NCBI RefSeq assembly: GCF_005938385.1 | Contig: NZ_VCRA01000010.1 | Location: 1 to 64,000 of the forward strand | Length of the DNA: 64,000 bases | From: Paenibacillus mesophilus | Lineage (GTDB): Bacteria; Bacillota; Bacilli; Paenibacillales; NBRC-103111 | Reading direction: 5' to 3' | Part shown: in pieces, positions 53,545 through 62,366 of the stretch | How positions within the stretch are numbered: the first letter of the stretch is position 1 | How the letters are laid out: each line of letters begins with the position of its first letter | Translations under genes and position numbers: made by a program | Notes under the pieces: model-generated | Seen by the model: only the letters and a program-made list of their open reading frames with translations | Databases searched by the model: none | What the model was told of the DNA's origin: nothing

Positions 53545-55254
53545 TTGTTAGAGGTCAGGAACTATAAAATAGTAACATGGGCTGTGAGCGTTGTTATGCT
53601 GGCAGCCGTACTGTTGCTTGTTGCACCTTCGGTTGGAGGGGCAGAGAGCAAACGTATTGAGGTATACACGGATAAACAGCCGGTTGAGTTTTCCATTGAT
53701 CCGCTGCTGGAGGACGGCACGACTTTGGTGCAGCTTCGCCCGTTGTTCGAGTCGCTCGGCATTGAGGTTTCCTGGAATGGGGAAACACAAACGGTCAGCG
53801 GCAAGAAAGAGGGGCGGTCATTTTCACTGACGATCAACAGCAAAACAGCGCAAGTCAATGGACAAACGGTTACTTTAACCAATCCGGCAACAATCGTTGA
53901 TGGCCACACTCTGGTCCCCTTACGTTTTGTCGGGGAAGCGACAGGTGCGGTTGTCGGCTGGAACAGCGAGCAGCAGACGATCGGGATCTACAGTGAAGAG
54001 TTCATCAAGATTTTCGGACTTTCCATTACCGCTGCGCAAGAAGAAGTGAATAAAGGCGTTCCGGCTGTTGCCCAAGGCACGCTTCATGGTTTTTATGCAA
54101 AATGGAAGATGGATTTGACGGGAATTACATACTGCTCCACCCTATGCTGGGATTATTATTATTTTATCAATGATAAACAGGTCGCAACCGTTCTCCCCGA
54201 TGGCGGACTTGATGCGCTTGACTGCGGTAAAGATCAATGTCTGACCTATGAAATCAAAGGGGACCGGCTTGTTCTAAGCAATGGCAAAACTTATTCTCTC
54301 AAGATCAAATCGGATACGGAACTGGAAATCGACGGAGATACCTATACAAAATATATGCCGGCCGGCCGGATGAAGCTTGAAGGCAAATATGTATCAAGCA
54401 GCTATTCGTCCAGCTCGCTTGGAAGTGGCTTGGCAAGCTCCTATACGTATATTTTCAATAAAGACGGTACTTTTTTCGACAACAGATTCGTAGGTCATAC
54501 GACCGATGGCTCGGCTGGAGGAGATAATTCGGGAGTTTCCACAACCGTTCTTTCGGACTCGGAAAAGTCGGGAACTTATACGATAGTCCATTACACCCTA
54601 TTGCTCAATTATAAGGATGGAACGACCAAACAGCATATGTTTTTCTTGCCCGAACAGCCAAACGTTAACATGCTGCGCATTGGCGGCCGTGATTTCCTGA
54701 TCGAAGAAGCAGATGGAACGAATGGGAGCACCGGCTCTCAGGATAAAGATAAAGAACAACAACCTTATCCGGATCTTCTGACGACGGAAAAAATTGCCCA
54801 AAAGCAATTGCTCTTCACCTGGCAGCCCAAAAGAAGCAAGGAACTGAAACATATAAAAATTACACTGGAAGGGTACCAATGGGCCAAGCTGACTATCGAT
54901 CCGGCGTACATCGATTCTTTCAAAGGGTATGGCGATAATGGCATCATCGCCTTGACGGCCAAATACCGTATCGAGAATGAGTCGGATCAAACCGTTCATG
55001 TAAACAGTTTGAAAGTGACGATTGAACTGCCTGATACCGGCATACAGGCTGTAAGCGGGCTCGCGCCGAAAGTGAAGGATGAGTTGAAACCGGGTGAAAG
55101 CGTCGAGAAGATGTCGGTCATTTTGCTGCCAACGGATCGTTTTCAAAGCAGTAAGGATTTCGAGCTTGCCTTCGGTCCGCTGAATAATCTCGAGGGCAAG
55201 GACGTGTTTCAAGACGAATGGCTTGGATTTAATGTTTGGAAAGATTCGAAATAG
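53545..55254 (+). CDS. Secreted stalk-domain protein with DUF4352-like C-terminus
   Basis: A 569-residue exported protein. The signal peptide WAVSVVMLAAVLLLVAPSVG is followed by a copper amine oxidase N-terminal-like stalk domain (TTLVQLRPLFESLGIEVSW, TLVPLRFVGEATGAVVGW). Residues 170-410 are beta-rich and unassigned (two Cys in YCSTLCWD). The C-terminal about 140 residues resemble DUF4352 Ig-like domains. I take TTG 53545, since GGGAGAG lies 9 nt upstream; ATG 53524 includes that site. Role unknown. Confidence 0.78.
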   Translation: MLEVRNYKIVTWAVSVVMLAAVLLLVAPSVGGAESKRIEVYTDKQPVEFSIDPLLEDGTTLVQLRPLFESLGIEVSWNGETQTVSGKKEGRSFSLTINSKTAQVNGQTVTLTNPATIVDGHTLVPLRFVGEATGAVVGWNSEQQTIGIYSEEFIKIFGLSITAAQEEVNKGVPAVAQGTLHGFYAKWKMDLTGITYCSTLCWDYYYFINDKQVATVLPDGGLDALDCGKDQCLTYEIKGDRLVLSNGKTYSLKIKSDTELEIDGDTYTKYMPAGRMKLEGKYVSSSYSSSSLGSGLASSYTYIFNKDGTFFDNRFVGHTTDGSAGGDNSGVSTTVLSDSEKSGTYTIVHYTLLLNYKDGTTKQHMFFLPEQPNVNMLRIGGRDFLIEEADGTNGSTGSQDKDKEQQPYPDLLTTEKIAQKQLLFTWQPKRSKELKHIKITLEGYQWAKLTIDPAYIDSFKGYGDNGIIALTAKYRIENESDQTVHVNSLKVTIELPDTGIQAVSGLAPKVKDELKPGESVEKMSVILLPTDRFQSSKDFELAFGPLNNLEGKDVFQDEWLGFNVWKDSK

Positions 55255-55294
55255 CTTGCTTCTTGCCGGTTCGTTCGGCAAAGCAAATCAAGAG

Positions 55295-55336
55295 CAGTCC
55301 CTCTGAGGCTCAAAGCCGTCGAGGGACTGTTTTTTT
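55295..55336 (+). terminator. Terminator after stalk-domain gene
   Basis: CAGTCCCTC pairs with GAGGGACTG over a 17-nt loop, followed by seven T. The convergent MFS gene ends 13 nt further on. Confidence 0.85.
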
Positions 55337-55348
55337 ACCTTACCTGCT

Positions 55349-56539
55349 TTAAGAAGCGGATCTCGACTCCTGGCCTGGACTCGCCTTTTTCCTCACCAGG
55401 ACGCCACCAAGCAGGAACGTCCCGAGCGAGAGTGCGAGGCAGATTGCGGAGAAGATTCCAATCGACGAATATCCCCCGAGCTGGACATAGAGCAAGCCGG
55501 CTATCCAAGCGCCGAGCGTGTTCGCGCCGTTCATCGTAGAGTTGGCCAGACTGGAGATCGTTCCCCGGATGGAGGCGTTCAGCGAAGTGAGCACCCCCAT
55601 GACGATCGGAAAGATAATGCCAAGCGTCGTGAAAATGATCAAATAGACGATCGTCACGACAGGGAGGCTTGCCAGATGGGGCATAACCGTGTATAGAACT
55701 ACGAGCAGCGACATTCCTGCTATGACCGCGTTCGCATTGCCAAGCTTTCGAGTTGCATAAGAGCTAACCATGCTGCCCAGCAGGGTGCCGAACCCGAGGA
55801 ACATCATCACGGTACCGATCTGCCCGATCGGGAGCTCGAAGCGATCGGCCATCCACTTGCCAACGAAGGCGAAAGCGGTACCGCTCCCCAAGTGAAGAAG
55901 CAGGTAGGCAAGGAAGCCGCTTCTGGCCTTGCCGCTCATGATGAGCGGGATATATCGGCTAAGGATCGACGTCCGACCGTTCTTATGCGCATTGGGCTTC
56001 ATGTCGGGCAGCAAGTAGAAGGCGACGGCGGCTAACAGCAGCGAGGCGATTCCAATCGTCCAGAACGGGACGGGCCAATAGGCGGCCGCGAGCCAGCTCC
56101 CGATTGGCACTCCGAGCGCCTGAGCGGCGGCAAGTCCCGCGAATGCGATGCCCATCGTCCTGGCGACGCTGGATGCCGGCATGACGGCCGGGATGGAAGC
56201 CCACACCTGGGGAGCCGTGAACGCCGCGCTGATGCCGGCGAGGAGGCGGAACAGGCACATCGTCCAGAAGCTGTCCGCGAAGCCGCACAAAATCGTCGAG
56301 ACGGAAAATCCGAGCAAGCCGCTCAGCAGAACGGTTCTGCGGTTCCAGCCGTCGGACAGAGGCCCGGCGATCAAGGCGAAGACGGCCGAGCCGAGCGTAT
56401 AGGCGCCAATCATCCATCCGGCGATTCCCGTCGATACGCCGTATTGCTCCTGCAGTGTGGGGAGCAGGGGGGAGATCAGGAACGTATCAGTTCCGATCAT
56501 GAACATGATGAGGAAAAATAGCGCGGTATATTTGCGCAC
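55349..56539 (-). CDS. MFS transporter (drug-export type)
   Basis: A 396-residue exporter with about 12 hydrophobic segments. It shows motif A-like GPLSDGWNRRTVLLSG (usually GxLaDrxGrkxxl) and TLGSAVFALIAG before it. GTG 56539 has AGGAG 10 nt upstream; the longer frame from 56614 is not supported. It is divergent from a WYL-domain regulator across a 19-bp palindrome. Substrate not evident. Confidence 0.9.
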   Translation of the reverse strand: MRKYTALFFLIMFMIGTDTFLISPLLPTLQEQYGVSTGIAGWMIGAYTLGSAVFALIAGPLSDGWNRRTVLLSGLLGFSVSTILCGFADSFWTMCLFRLLAGISAAFTAPQVWASIPAVMPASSVARTMGIAFAGLAAAQALGVPIGSWLAAAYWPVPFWTIGIASLLLAAVAFYLLPDMKPNAHKNGRTSILSRYIPLIMSGKARSGFLAYLLLHLGSGTAFAFVGKWMADRFELPIGQIGTVMMFLGFGTLLGSMVSSYATRKLGNANAVIAGMSLLVVLYTVMPHLASLPVVTIVYLIIFTTLGIIFPIVMGVLTSLNASIRGTISSLANSTMNGANTLGAWIAGLLYVQLGGYSSIGIFSAICLALSLGTFLLGGVLVRKKASPGQESRSAS

Positions 56540-56596
56540 GGGTCGATCACTCCTATTGGTGTAGTGTTGCTTGTTGTGCTTATCGTAAGGCATAAT

Positions 56597-56615
56597 AGTG
56601 ACAGAACTTGTCACT
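56597..56615. promoter_or_regulatory. Operator-like palindrome between MFS and WYL genes
   Basis: AGTGACA-GAACT-TGTCACT is a perfect inverted repeat with 7-bp arms, centred between the two divergent genes. It is a likely binding site for the WYL regulator coded at 56647, controlling both genes. Confidence 0.65.
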
Positions 56616-56646
56616 GACTTTTTATTTATGAAAAGGAGGCGGTAGT

Positions 56647-57591
56647 ATGCCCAAGTCCAAAAGGCTGATGGAGCTGATGATGACCGTCAACCGGAAGCGG
56701 CGGTTCAAGGTACAGGAGCTTGCCGACGAATTCGGCGTGTCCAAGCGCACGATTCTAAGGGATTTGCAGGAGCTGAGCGAGCTGGGAGTGCCTCTGTACT
56801 CGGAAGTAGGTCCGCATGGGGGCTATCAGGTGGTACGGGAGCGAGTGCTGCCTCCCATCGCATTCACGGAGGAAGAGGCCGTGGCGATGTTTTTTGCGGT
56901 GCACGCCTTGCGCCATTATTCCTCGCTGCCTTTCGAAGCGGAATCCGCCTCGGCGCTGAGCAAGTTCTATCTCCATATGCCCGGGGACGTCAGGGATCGA
57001 ATCGACAGCATGAAAAACCGGGTCGATTTTATTACGCCGACCAGGCGGGGCGATGCCCCTTGCTTGGCCCTTCTTCTGGACGCGGCTGTACATCGGAAGG
57101 TGCTTGTCGTCGAATACGAGTCGAAGAAGGAGGGGGCGGGCAGCCGATGCATTCAGCCGGTCTGCATATATGCGAACAACGGATTCTGGTACTGCACGGC
57201 CTACTGCTTCTTGCGCCAAGGCTTTCGCGTGTTCCGGTGCGACCGGATTCGAGAAGCGGAATATGACTTGTCCGGTACGGAGCCGCTCGAGCTAAGCGAC
57301 GTCCGTCTCAGCCGGAGGGAGGCTGCGGAGCCGAAGGAGCCTATTCGCCTTCGCGCGGAGCTGAGCCGATCCGGTGTCCAGCGCTGCGAGGCCGAGCTGT
57401 GGCTTGCTCCTATGCTGCATGTACGCGAAGACGGAAGCGGCTTGATCGATAAGGACGTGTCTCGCAGCGACATCCCGTTCTACACGGATTTTTTTATCGG
57501 ACTGGGGGATGGTGTCGTTCTGGAGGAGCCGGAGGAATTGAAAGAAGCGATCCGGAGGAGGCTTACCGAGCTGCTGGTCCGCTACCGATAA
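56647..57591 (+). CDS. YafY-type transcriptional regulator (HTH and WYL domains)
   Basis: A 314-residue protein. A DeoR-type winged helix fills about residues 1-60 (KVQELADEFGVSKRTILRDL), and the WYL domain follows (about 140-210, NGFWYCTAYCFLRQGFRVFR), with a C-terminal WCX-like region. WYL domains bind small ligands or nucleic acids. It is divergent from the MFS exporter and probably represses or activates it. AAAAGGAGG lies upstream of the ATG. Confidence 0.88.
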   Translation: MPKSKRLMELMMTVNRKRRFKVQELADEFGVSKRTILRDLQELSELGVPLYSEVGPHGGYQVVRERVLPPIAFTEEEAVAMFFAVHALRHYSSLPFEAESASALSKFYLHMPGDVRDRIDSMKNRVDFITPTRRGDAPCLALLLDAAVHRKVLVVEYESKKEGAGSRCIQPVCIYANNGFWYCTAYCFLRQGFRVFRCDRIREAEYDLSGTEPLELSDVRLSRREAAEPKEPIRLRAELSRSGVQRCEAELWLAPMLHVREDGSGLIDKDVSRSDIPFYTDFFIGLGDGVVLEEPEELKEAIRRRLTELLVRYR

Positions 57592-57656
57592 ATAGACATC
57601 ACGTTTTCTGTTCTTGCTATAATGAAAGGAATGACGGAAACGAAGGAGTAACTTGA

Positions 57657-59456
57657 ATGGTTACCACCCCAGGATACCGCTATCTCCATCTGGTATACGA
57701 AGATGATAATATATGGATCTGCTATGCGTATTCGGAAGCGTTATCCCGCGTCGTACTGTGGAAAATGGTGAAAGACGGGCCGCGCACCATGATCGAGAAT
57801 GCGAAGCTGATCCATGAATACGAGACGCTCTCTCTGCTGCGGATGGACGGTGTGCTGAAGCCGCATACCTTGCTGCGGCAGGGGGGCTCCATGGTGCTTC
57901 TGTTCGATATCATTAACGGAATCGTGCTTCGTCAATATATGGCTGCCGGTCCGATCGAGCCGATTTATTTCCTGAAAATCGCGGTAAGGGCGGTTGAAAT
58001 TGTCGAGGAGCTGCATCGCCAGGAGCTGCTGCATATGAATCTTCGGCCGGATACGATTTTGTTGGTGCCGGAGTCGATGCAGGTTTGTCTGACCGGATTC
58101 AGCGATACGGTGCCGATCCGGCAATCGCTGCATGCGACGCGGCTGGAAGGGTATCCGCCCTATATGGCCCCCGAGCGGACCAATGGAGCGCGCCAGCTGC
58201 TGGACGGCCGAACGGACCTGTACTCGCTTGGCGTCACTTTTTTTGAGATGCTTGCGGGAGAATTGCCTTTTCAGGCCAAGGAGTCGCTGGAGTGGGCCCA
58301 TGCCCATATTGCCAAGCAGCCCCCCTCGCTGTCAGACAAATATGGTGTGCCGCGGCTGCTTGCTGCCATCGTATCCAAGCTGCTCGCCAAAGCTCCCGAG
58401 GGCCGCTACCAGAGCGCAACGGGGTTAAAGGGAGATTTGCAGCGCTGCCTGGACCAACTGGAAGGACAGGGGGAGCTGGAGGAGTTCCAGCTTGGCCTAC
58501 TCGATAAGCCGATATGGAATTCGGATGTCGAGAGGGATGAGGGCAACTCGGAGCTGCAGCTCTCAGACGTTGTCCCGGTACCGGCTCGACTGCTGGATGA
58601 GGTAGCCGGCATCAGCCCCGCACCGATCAGACAAATCGGGGTTACGCCGTTCTCCGATAGCGGGTATACGCAAATGCTGGATCTTGCGGCCGTATTCAAG
58701 GCGTCGCAAATTTTTGCGTCGGTCGGTGATCCTCAAGAACGGGTTCGGCAGCTGCTGCTGCTCTTGTTGGAGCAAGCGGGCGCGTCGCGGGGGTGCTGGG
58801 TATCTCATCGACGGGGCCGATACATCGTAGAGCTGGCTGCAGCATGGACCCTCGAATCGGGATGGTCCTATGAATCCGCCCATGTTCCGCTGGAACGGTT
58901 CCCGGAAGCCAGCCATGAGATTATTCACGCAGCAGAGGCAAACCGGACGGTCGTTTGCTTGGGAGACGCGGCCGTGACAGGCAGCTTTATGAATACGGAA
59001 TATGTCAGACGAACCGGGCTGCGGTCGGTCTTGTGCTGTCCGATCCCGACGGGCGAAGAAATTTTGACCCTGCTCTATGTGGAGAATCACTTGTCCGCCA
59101 ATGCCTTCTCTACCGAGCGGGTCGGCGTGTTAAGAATGGTGGCGATGCAGCTGTTCTATGCGAACCGGTTGACCGCCTCGGATGGTCGAGAACTGCCGCC
59201 GCCTGTCGGTCTGGGCACCGAATCGGAGCTGACTGCCCGTGAGCTTGAAGTGCTGGAGCTTATGGCGGCCGGTCTGTCCAACAAGGAAATCGCGGCCCGG
59301 CTTGTCGTGGCGGCGGAAACGGTAAAGGCCCATATTCGGAATATTTTCGGCAAACTGGAGGTTAGCAAGCGGATACAGGCGGTAGAGGCCGGACGTATGC
59401 GCGGTCTGATCCCCCAGACCGGTCCGCTGTTGAAAGAGCCCCTAAACGGGGTATGA
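57657..59456 (+). CDS. Pseudokinase-GAF-LuxR transcriptional regulator
   Basis: A 599-residue protein. The N-terminal kinase fold (1-270) keeps Lys36 and Glu54 but loses its catalytic residues: HRDLKPEN reads HMNLRPDT (Asn128 for Asp, Thr133 for Asn) and DFG reads GFS (Gly147 for Asp). APE (171-173) and DLYSLG (187-192) persist. A GAF-like domain (about 345-500) and a LuxR helix-turn-helix (LTARELEVLELMAAGLSNKE, about 523-585) follow. The AAA ATPase of larger relatives is missing. It likely senses through GAF and a pseudokinase. GAAGGAG lies upstream. Confidence 0.82.
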   Translation: MVTTPGYRYLHLVYEDDNIWICYAYSEALSRVVLWKMVKDGPRTMIENAKLIHEYETLSLLRMDGVLKPHTLLRQGGSMVLLFDIINGIVLRQYMAAGPIEPIYFLKIAVRAVEIVEELHRQELLHMNLRPDTILLVPESMQVCLTGFSDTVPIRQSLHATRLEGYPPYMAPERTNGARQLLDGRTDLYSLGVTFFEMLAGELPFQAKESLEWAHAHIAKQPPSLSDKYGVPRLLAAIVSKLLAKAPEGRYQSATGLKGDLQRCLDQLEGQGELEEFQLGLLDKPIWNSDVERDEGNSELQLSDVVPVPARLLDEVAGISPAPIRQIGVTPFSDSGYTQMLDLAAVFKASQIFASVGDPQERVRQLLLLLLEQAGASRGCWVSHRRGRYIVELAAAWTLESGWSYESAHVPLERFPEASHEIIHAAEANRTVVCLGDAAVTGSFMNTEYVRRTGLRSVLCCPIPTGEEILTLLYVENHLSANAFSTERVGVLRMVAMQLFYANRLTASDGRELPPPVGLGTESELTARELEVLELMAAGLSNKEIAARLVVAAETVKAHIRNIFGKLEVSKRIQAVEAGRMRGLIPQTGPLLKEPLNGV

Positions 59457-59493
59457 CAAGATTACCCTCAACGTGTACATTGCAATTAATTCA

Positions 59494-59535
59494 AGGAGGG
59501 ATGATCCGATGGCGGACCAGAACAAGTGTATTTAA
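59494..59535 (+). other. Orphan ribosome-binding site with 8-codon frame
   Basis: AAGGAGGG precedes ATG 59509, but the frame MADQNKCI stops at 59533-59535, overlapping the stop of the minus-strand SDR gene (59532). It looks like the surviving 5' end of a gene that once followed the LuxR regulator, cut by the rearrangement that placed the SDR gene here. It could alternatively be a small peptide. Confidence 0.45.
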
Positions 59536-60272
59536 AGCGTCTGGCCGCTGTCCACGGTGATAATTTGACCGGTCATGGCTTCTTGCTCCAAGGCGGCGCA
59601 GATCATGTGAGCAATATCTTCAGGTGTCGAAATGGCTTGCAATAAGAGATGGGGTGCCAAGGCATTCATGCGATCTTCCCTCCCCTTCCACCATCTTGTC
59701 TCCACGGCACCCGGAACGACACAGTTCACTCTAATACAGGGCGCCAGCGCGCGTGCCAACGACTTGGTCAGTCCATGCACAGCCGCTTTGGAGACGGCAT
59801 AGGGAAGGGAGGAGCCTAGTCCCGTTTGACCCGCAATGCTGCCGACATTCACGATGGCGCCATGCCGTTTGTCTTTCATGTAAGGAGAGACGGCTCTGGA
59901 ACAGTAAAACATCCCTTTCACATTGACATCCAACAGTTCGTTCCAGATGTCATCCGTTACAGCTTCAAGATCATCCATCGGGATGTGTTGTGTAGCACCC
60001 GCATTGTTTACAAGCAGATCGATTGATCCGACATTTTGTACGATGCGGTGAACCATAGATCTGACCTCACTGTCTTGGGAAATATCGGCTTGAAAAGCGA
60101 AGGCGCTCCCCTTTATCGCGCTTATCTCGCGCACGGTTGCTTCCGCATCGGCCTTTGAACGGGAATAGTTAATGACAACCGTTGCTCCCCGTTTGGCCAA
60201 CTCGATCGAGGTTGCTCTGCCAATCCCGGTTCCCCCGCCTGTAACAAGCGCGACTTTGTGTAACAAATCCAT
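59532..60272 (-). CDS. Short-chain dehydrogenase/reductase
   Basis: A 246-residue classical SDR. The NAD(P) motif is TGGGTGIGRAT at 11-21, NNAG follows, and the catalytic Ser-Tyr-Lys sits in NVGSIAGQTG and PYAVSKAAV. It oxidises or reduces an alcohol/ketone; the substrate is unknown (FabG-like). It is divergent from a LysR regulator and shares its operator region. AAAGGAG lies upstream. Confidence 0.92.
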   Translation of the reverse strand: MDLLHKVALVTGGGTGIGRATSIELAKRGATVVINYSRSKADAEATVREISAIKGSAFAFQADISQDSEVRSMVHRIVQNVGSIDLLVNNAGATQHIPMDDLEAVTDDIWNELLDVNVKGMFYCSRAVSPYMKDKRHGAIVNVGSIAGQTGLGSSLPYAVSKAAVHGLTKSLARALAPCIRVNCVVPGAVETRWWKGREDRMNALAPHLLLQAISTPEDIAHMICAALEQEAMTGQIITVDSGQTL

Positions 60273-60343
60273 GAGAATTTCTCCTTTCCTGACCTATAGA
60301 GACATTGTAGCTTTGATCAATGTATTTGTATAATTGAATTAAA

Positions 60344-60370
60344 TGAACTTAAAGTTCAATATTATTGAAC
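60344..60370. promoter_or_regulatory. LysR-type operator region (overlapping palindromes)
   Basis: Two perfect, overlapping palindromes: TGAACTT-A-AAGTTCA (60344-60358) and GTTCAATA-T-TATTGAAC (60354-60370). They lie 21 nt before the LysR start and 72 nt before the SDR start. LysR regulators bind such dyads with T-N11-A features, so this is the probable shared control site. It is AT-rich, and the promoters are likely embedded. Confidence 0.7.
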
Positions 60371-60390
60371 AATAAACCGGGAGAATAGGG

Positions 60391-61302
60391 ATGGATATTA
60401 AAACAATCAAAACGTTTCATTCCATTGTGGAGCATGGAAGCTTTATACGGGCAGCGGAGGAACTGAATTATGCCCAATCCACGGTAACGATGCAAATCCA
60501 GAAACTCGAGAAAGATTTGGGGGTCCGGCTATTCGAACGGGGGAAGGCCGTTCAGTTAACGGAGGCAGGCAGAATGCTTCGGGAGCAGAGCAAGGAGATC
60601 GTCCGGCGAATGGAACAATTGCAACTAAACATGACGGATTTGCAGAGCGGAGAAGCAGGGTCCGTTCGGATTGGTGTAACCGATCCCACCGCCAGTATTC
60701 GTCTGCCTGATTTGCTTAAGAAATTTATGGAGCAATACCCTCGGGTCAAAGTGTCCGTGGCGATTTCCAGTACGCCTGCATTGGTGGAGCAGCTGCATCG
60801 CGACGATATAGATTTTGCCATCTGTTCCGTTCCGGATGCAGCGGCCGATTTTTATTTTCAACCGTTGTTTTACGAACCATTTACGCTTCTCATGCCGGAA
60901 GACCATCCGCTTGCCGGTAAAACGGTCATTCGTCCGAGTGATTTGCAAGAACATCGCTTACTGATTACATCCGTTACATGTCCATACCGCCAAAAGCTTG
61001 AGATAGCTCTGCGAGAGTCGGGCGTAATATCGGCAAATACGATGGAAATCGGAAGTATGACGGCCCTAAAGCACTACGTGGAAAGCGGGCTTGGCATCGC
61101 GTTGGTCCCGCAGATCATGTTGAATCCAATGCCTAATGGAACGATAACTCGTCCCATGGACGGCTCGCCGATTAACATGCTGATCGGCATGCTCTGTAAA
61201 CCCGACTCCGTCATGAAGCCTGCAGCCGCGACATTATACCGGTATTTGGAGCGGGAGCTCACCCGGGACGAATTAGGAACTTTAACGGAATTACCGCCCT
61301 GA
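60391..61302 (+). CDS. LysR-family transcriptional regulator
   Basis: A 303-residue regulator. The helix-turn-helix is at about 17-46 (GSFIRAAEELNYAQSTVTMQ, QIQKLEKDLGVRLFERG), and the substrate-binding domain follows (VRIGVTDPT). It is divergent from an SDR gene, its likely target. The last 9 codons and the stop (61273-61302) lie inside a palindromic repeat copy, so the original C-terminus was replaced. CCGGGAG upstream. Confidence 0.92.
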   Translation: MDIKTIKTFHSIVEHGSFIRAAEELNYAQSTVTMQIQKLEKDLGVRLFERGKAVQLTEAGRMLREQSKEIVRRMEQLQLNMTDLQSGEAGSVRIGVTDPTASIRLPDLLKKFMEQYPRVKVSVAISSTPALVEQLHRDDIDFAICSVPDAAADFYFQPLFYEPFTLLMPEDHPLAGKTVIRPSDLQEHRLLITSVTCPYRQKLEIALRESGVISANTMEIGSMTALKHYVESGLGIALVPQIMLNPMPNGTITRPMDGSPINMLIGMLCKPDSVMKPAAATLYRYLERELTRDELGTLTELPP

Positions 61303-61378
61303 CTGACGACCGGGGCATTGTGGACCGGCAAGTCCCGGTCGTCAAGGAGCAGGTACGTTATTCCGATAAAGTTCCTTA
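61273..61378. repeat. Palindromic repeat element, copy B
   Basis: About 106 bp with terminal inverted repeats TTAGGAACTTTAACGGAAT (left) and ATTCCGATAAAGTTCCTTA (right). It shares 39 of 40 bp with copy A at 35435-35474 in inverted orientation, but has a longer inner part (61312-61355) with its own small inverted repeats (GACCGG...CCGGTC). It overlaps the 3' end of the LysR gene and supplies its last codons and stop. Confidence 0.8.
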
Positions 61379-61409
61379 TCATGATGACGGACCGCCCGGG
61401 CTCGCGAGG

Positions 61410-62219
61410 CTAGCCGTTTCTACCGTTGTCGGCTTCGGCTTTTTTCCTCTCCTTGCGCAGAAGGGAAGGCGGATTGCCGGTTATTTTACGGAACATCCGA
61501 TTGAAATAGGTCGGATCGCAGAAGCCCAAATAGTTCGAGATTTCCTGGATCGTCATGTCCGACTGCAGCAGCATGTCGCGGGCGACGGAGATGCGCATTT
61601 GGTGCATATATCCGAGTGGAGTTTGGTTGAACACTTCCTTGAAGATGCGGATCACGTAGTTGGGCGATAGCTGGACAAGCTCGCACAGCTGTTCGAGCTT
61701 GATTTCCTCCTTATAATGCTGGAGGATGTAGTTCTCTACGCGGCGGGCGATCTTCATCTTGTAGGAAGAAATATTTTTCCGATCCAGCTCCTGCAGCATA
61801 GAGCCGAATATTTCCGATATCAGTCCGTGGCATACGAATTCGTGGTATGCGCTTTTGTCCATCCAGGCCTGATGCAGCGCGTGGAAGCGCTGGCGGAAAT
61901 ATTCGGCTCTGTTCGTCTTGAACAGCTCGTACCCTTTCCCGCATCCGTGGGGGGAGGACAGAAGCTTGGAAGGCTCATCGAGCTGGAAGTGGGCCACGTA
62001 TTTCTGATGCGGAGGATGCGGACCGTTCGTGCCGGACCGGTACGGCCCCGGGCGAACGAACAGCATGTCTCCTTTGGTCAATTCGGTTTCGAAGTCGTCC
62101 AATTGAAATTGAAACGTGCCTTGCACGACAAAAATAATGACATGCCTCATCGATTTGATGCGGGATCTTCGCCAGTTCGGAATATTATCGTCGTAGATCA
62201 CATTTTCCAATCGAAGCAT
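61410..62219 (-). CDS. AraC-family transcriptional regulator
   Basis: A 269-residue protein. The N-terminal AraC-type sensor (RHVIIFVVQGTFQFQLDD, FETELTKGDMLFVRPGPYRS) precedes two C-terminal helix-turn-helix motifs (LEQLCELVQLSPNYVIRIFK; IQEISNYLGFCDPTYFNRMF). ATG 62219 has GGGAGG 7 nt upstream; a longer frame from 62339 has no site. It is divergent from the glycoside hydrolase-like gene at 62729 and probably controls a sugar-use gene set. Confidence 0.92.
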   Translation of the reverse strand: MLRLENVIYDDNIPNWRRSRIKSMRHVIIFVVQGTFQFQLDDFETELTKGDMLFVRPGPYRSGTNGPHPPHQKYVAHFQLDEPSKLLSSPHGCGKGYELFKTNRAEYFRQRFHALHQAWMDKSAYHEFVCHGLISEIFGSMLQELDRKNISSYKMKIARRVENYILQHYKEEIKLEQLCELVQLSPNYVIRIFKEVFNQTPLGYMHQMRISVARDMLLQSDMTIQEISNYLGFCDPTYFNRMFRKITGNPPSLLRKERKKAEADNGRNG

Positions 62220-62366
62220 CCTAAGTCCTCCCGGTTGGCCGAGTTCGTTGCTCTCTATGGATGAGTTTATGGGCGCAGGCGCAAAAAAGCAATCGAGGCT
62301 GTTGAGAAATTCTGCAATGAGAGGAAGCAGTGATGGCAAGGAGGCGGGGAATGTGCTCCACTTCCG

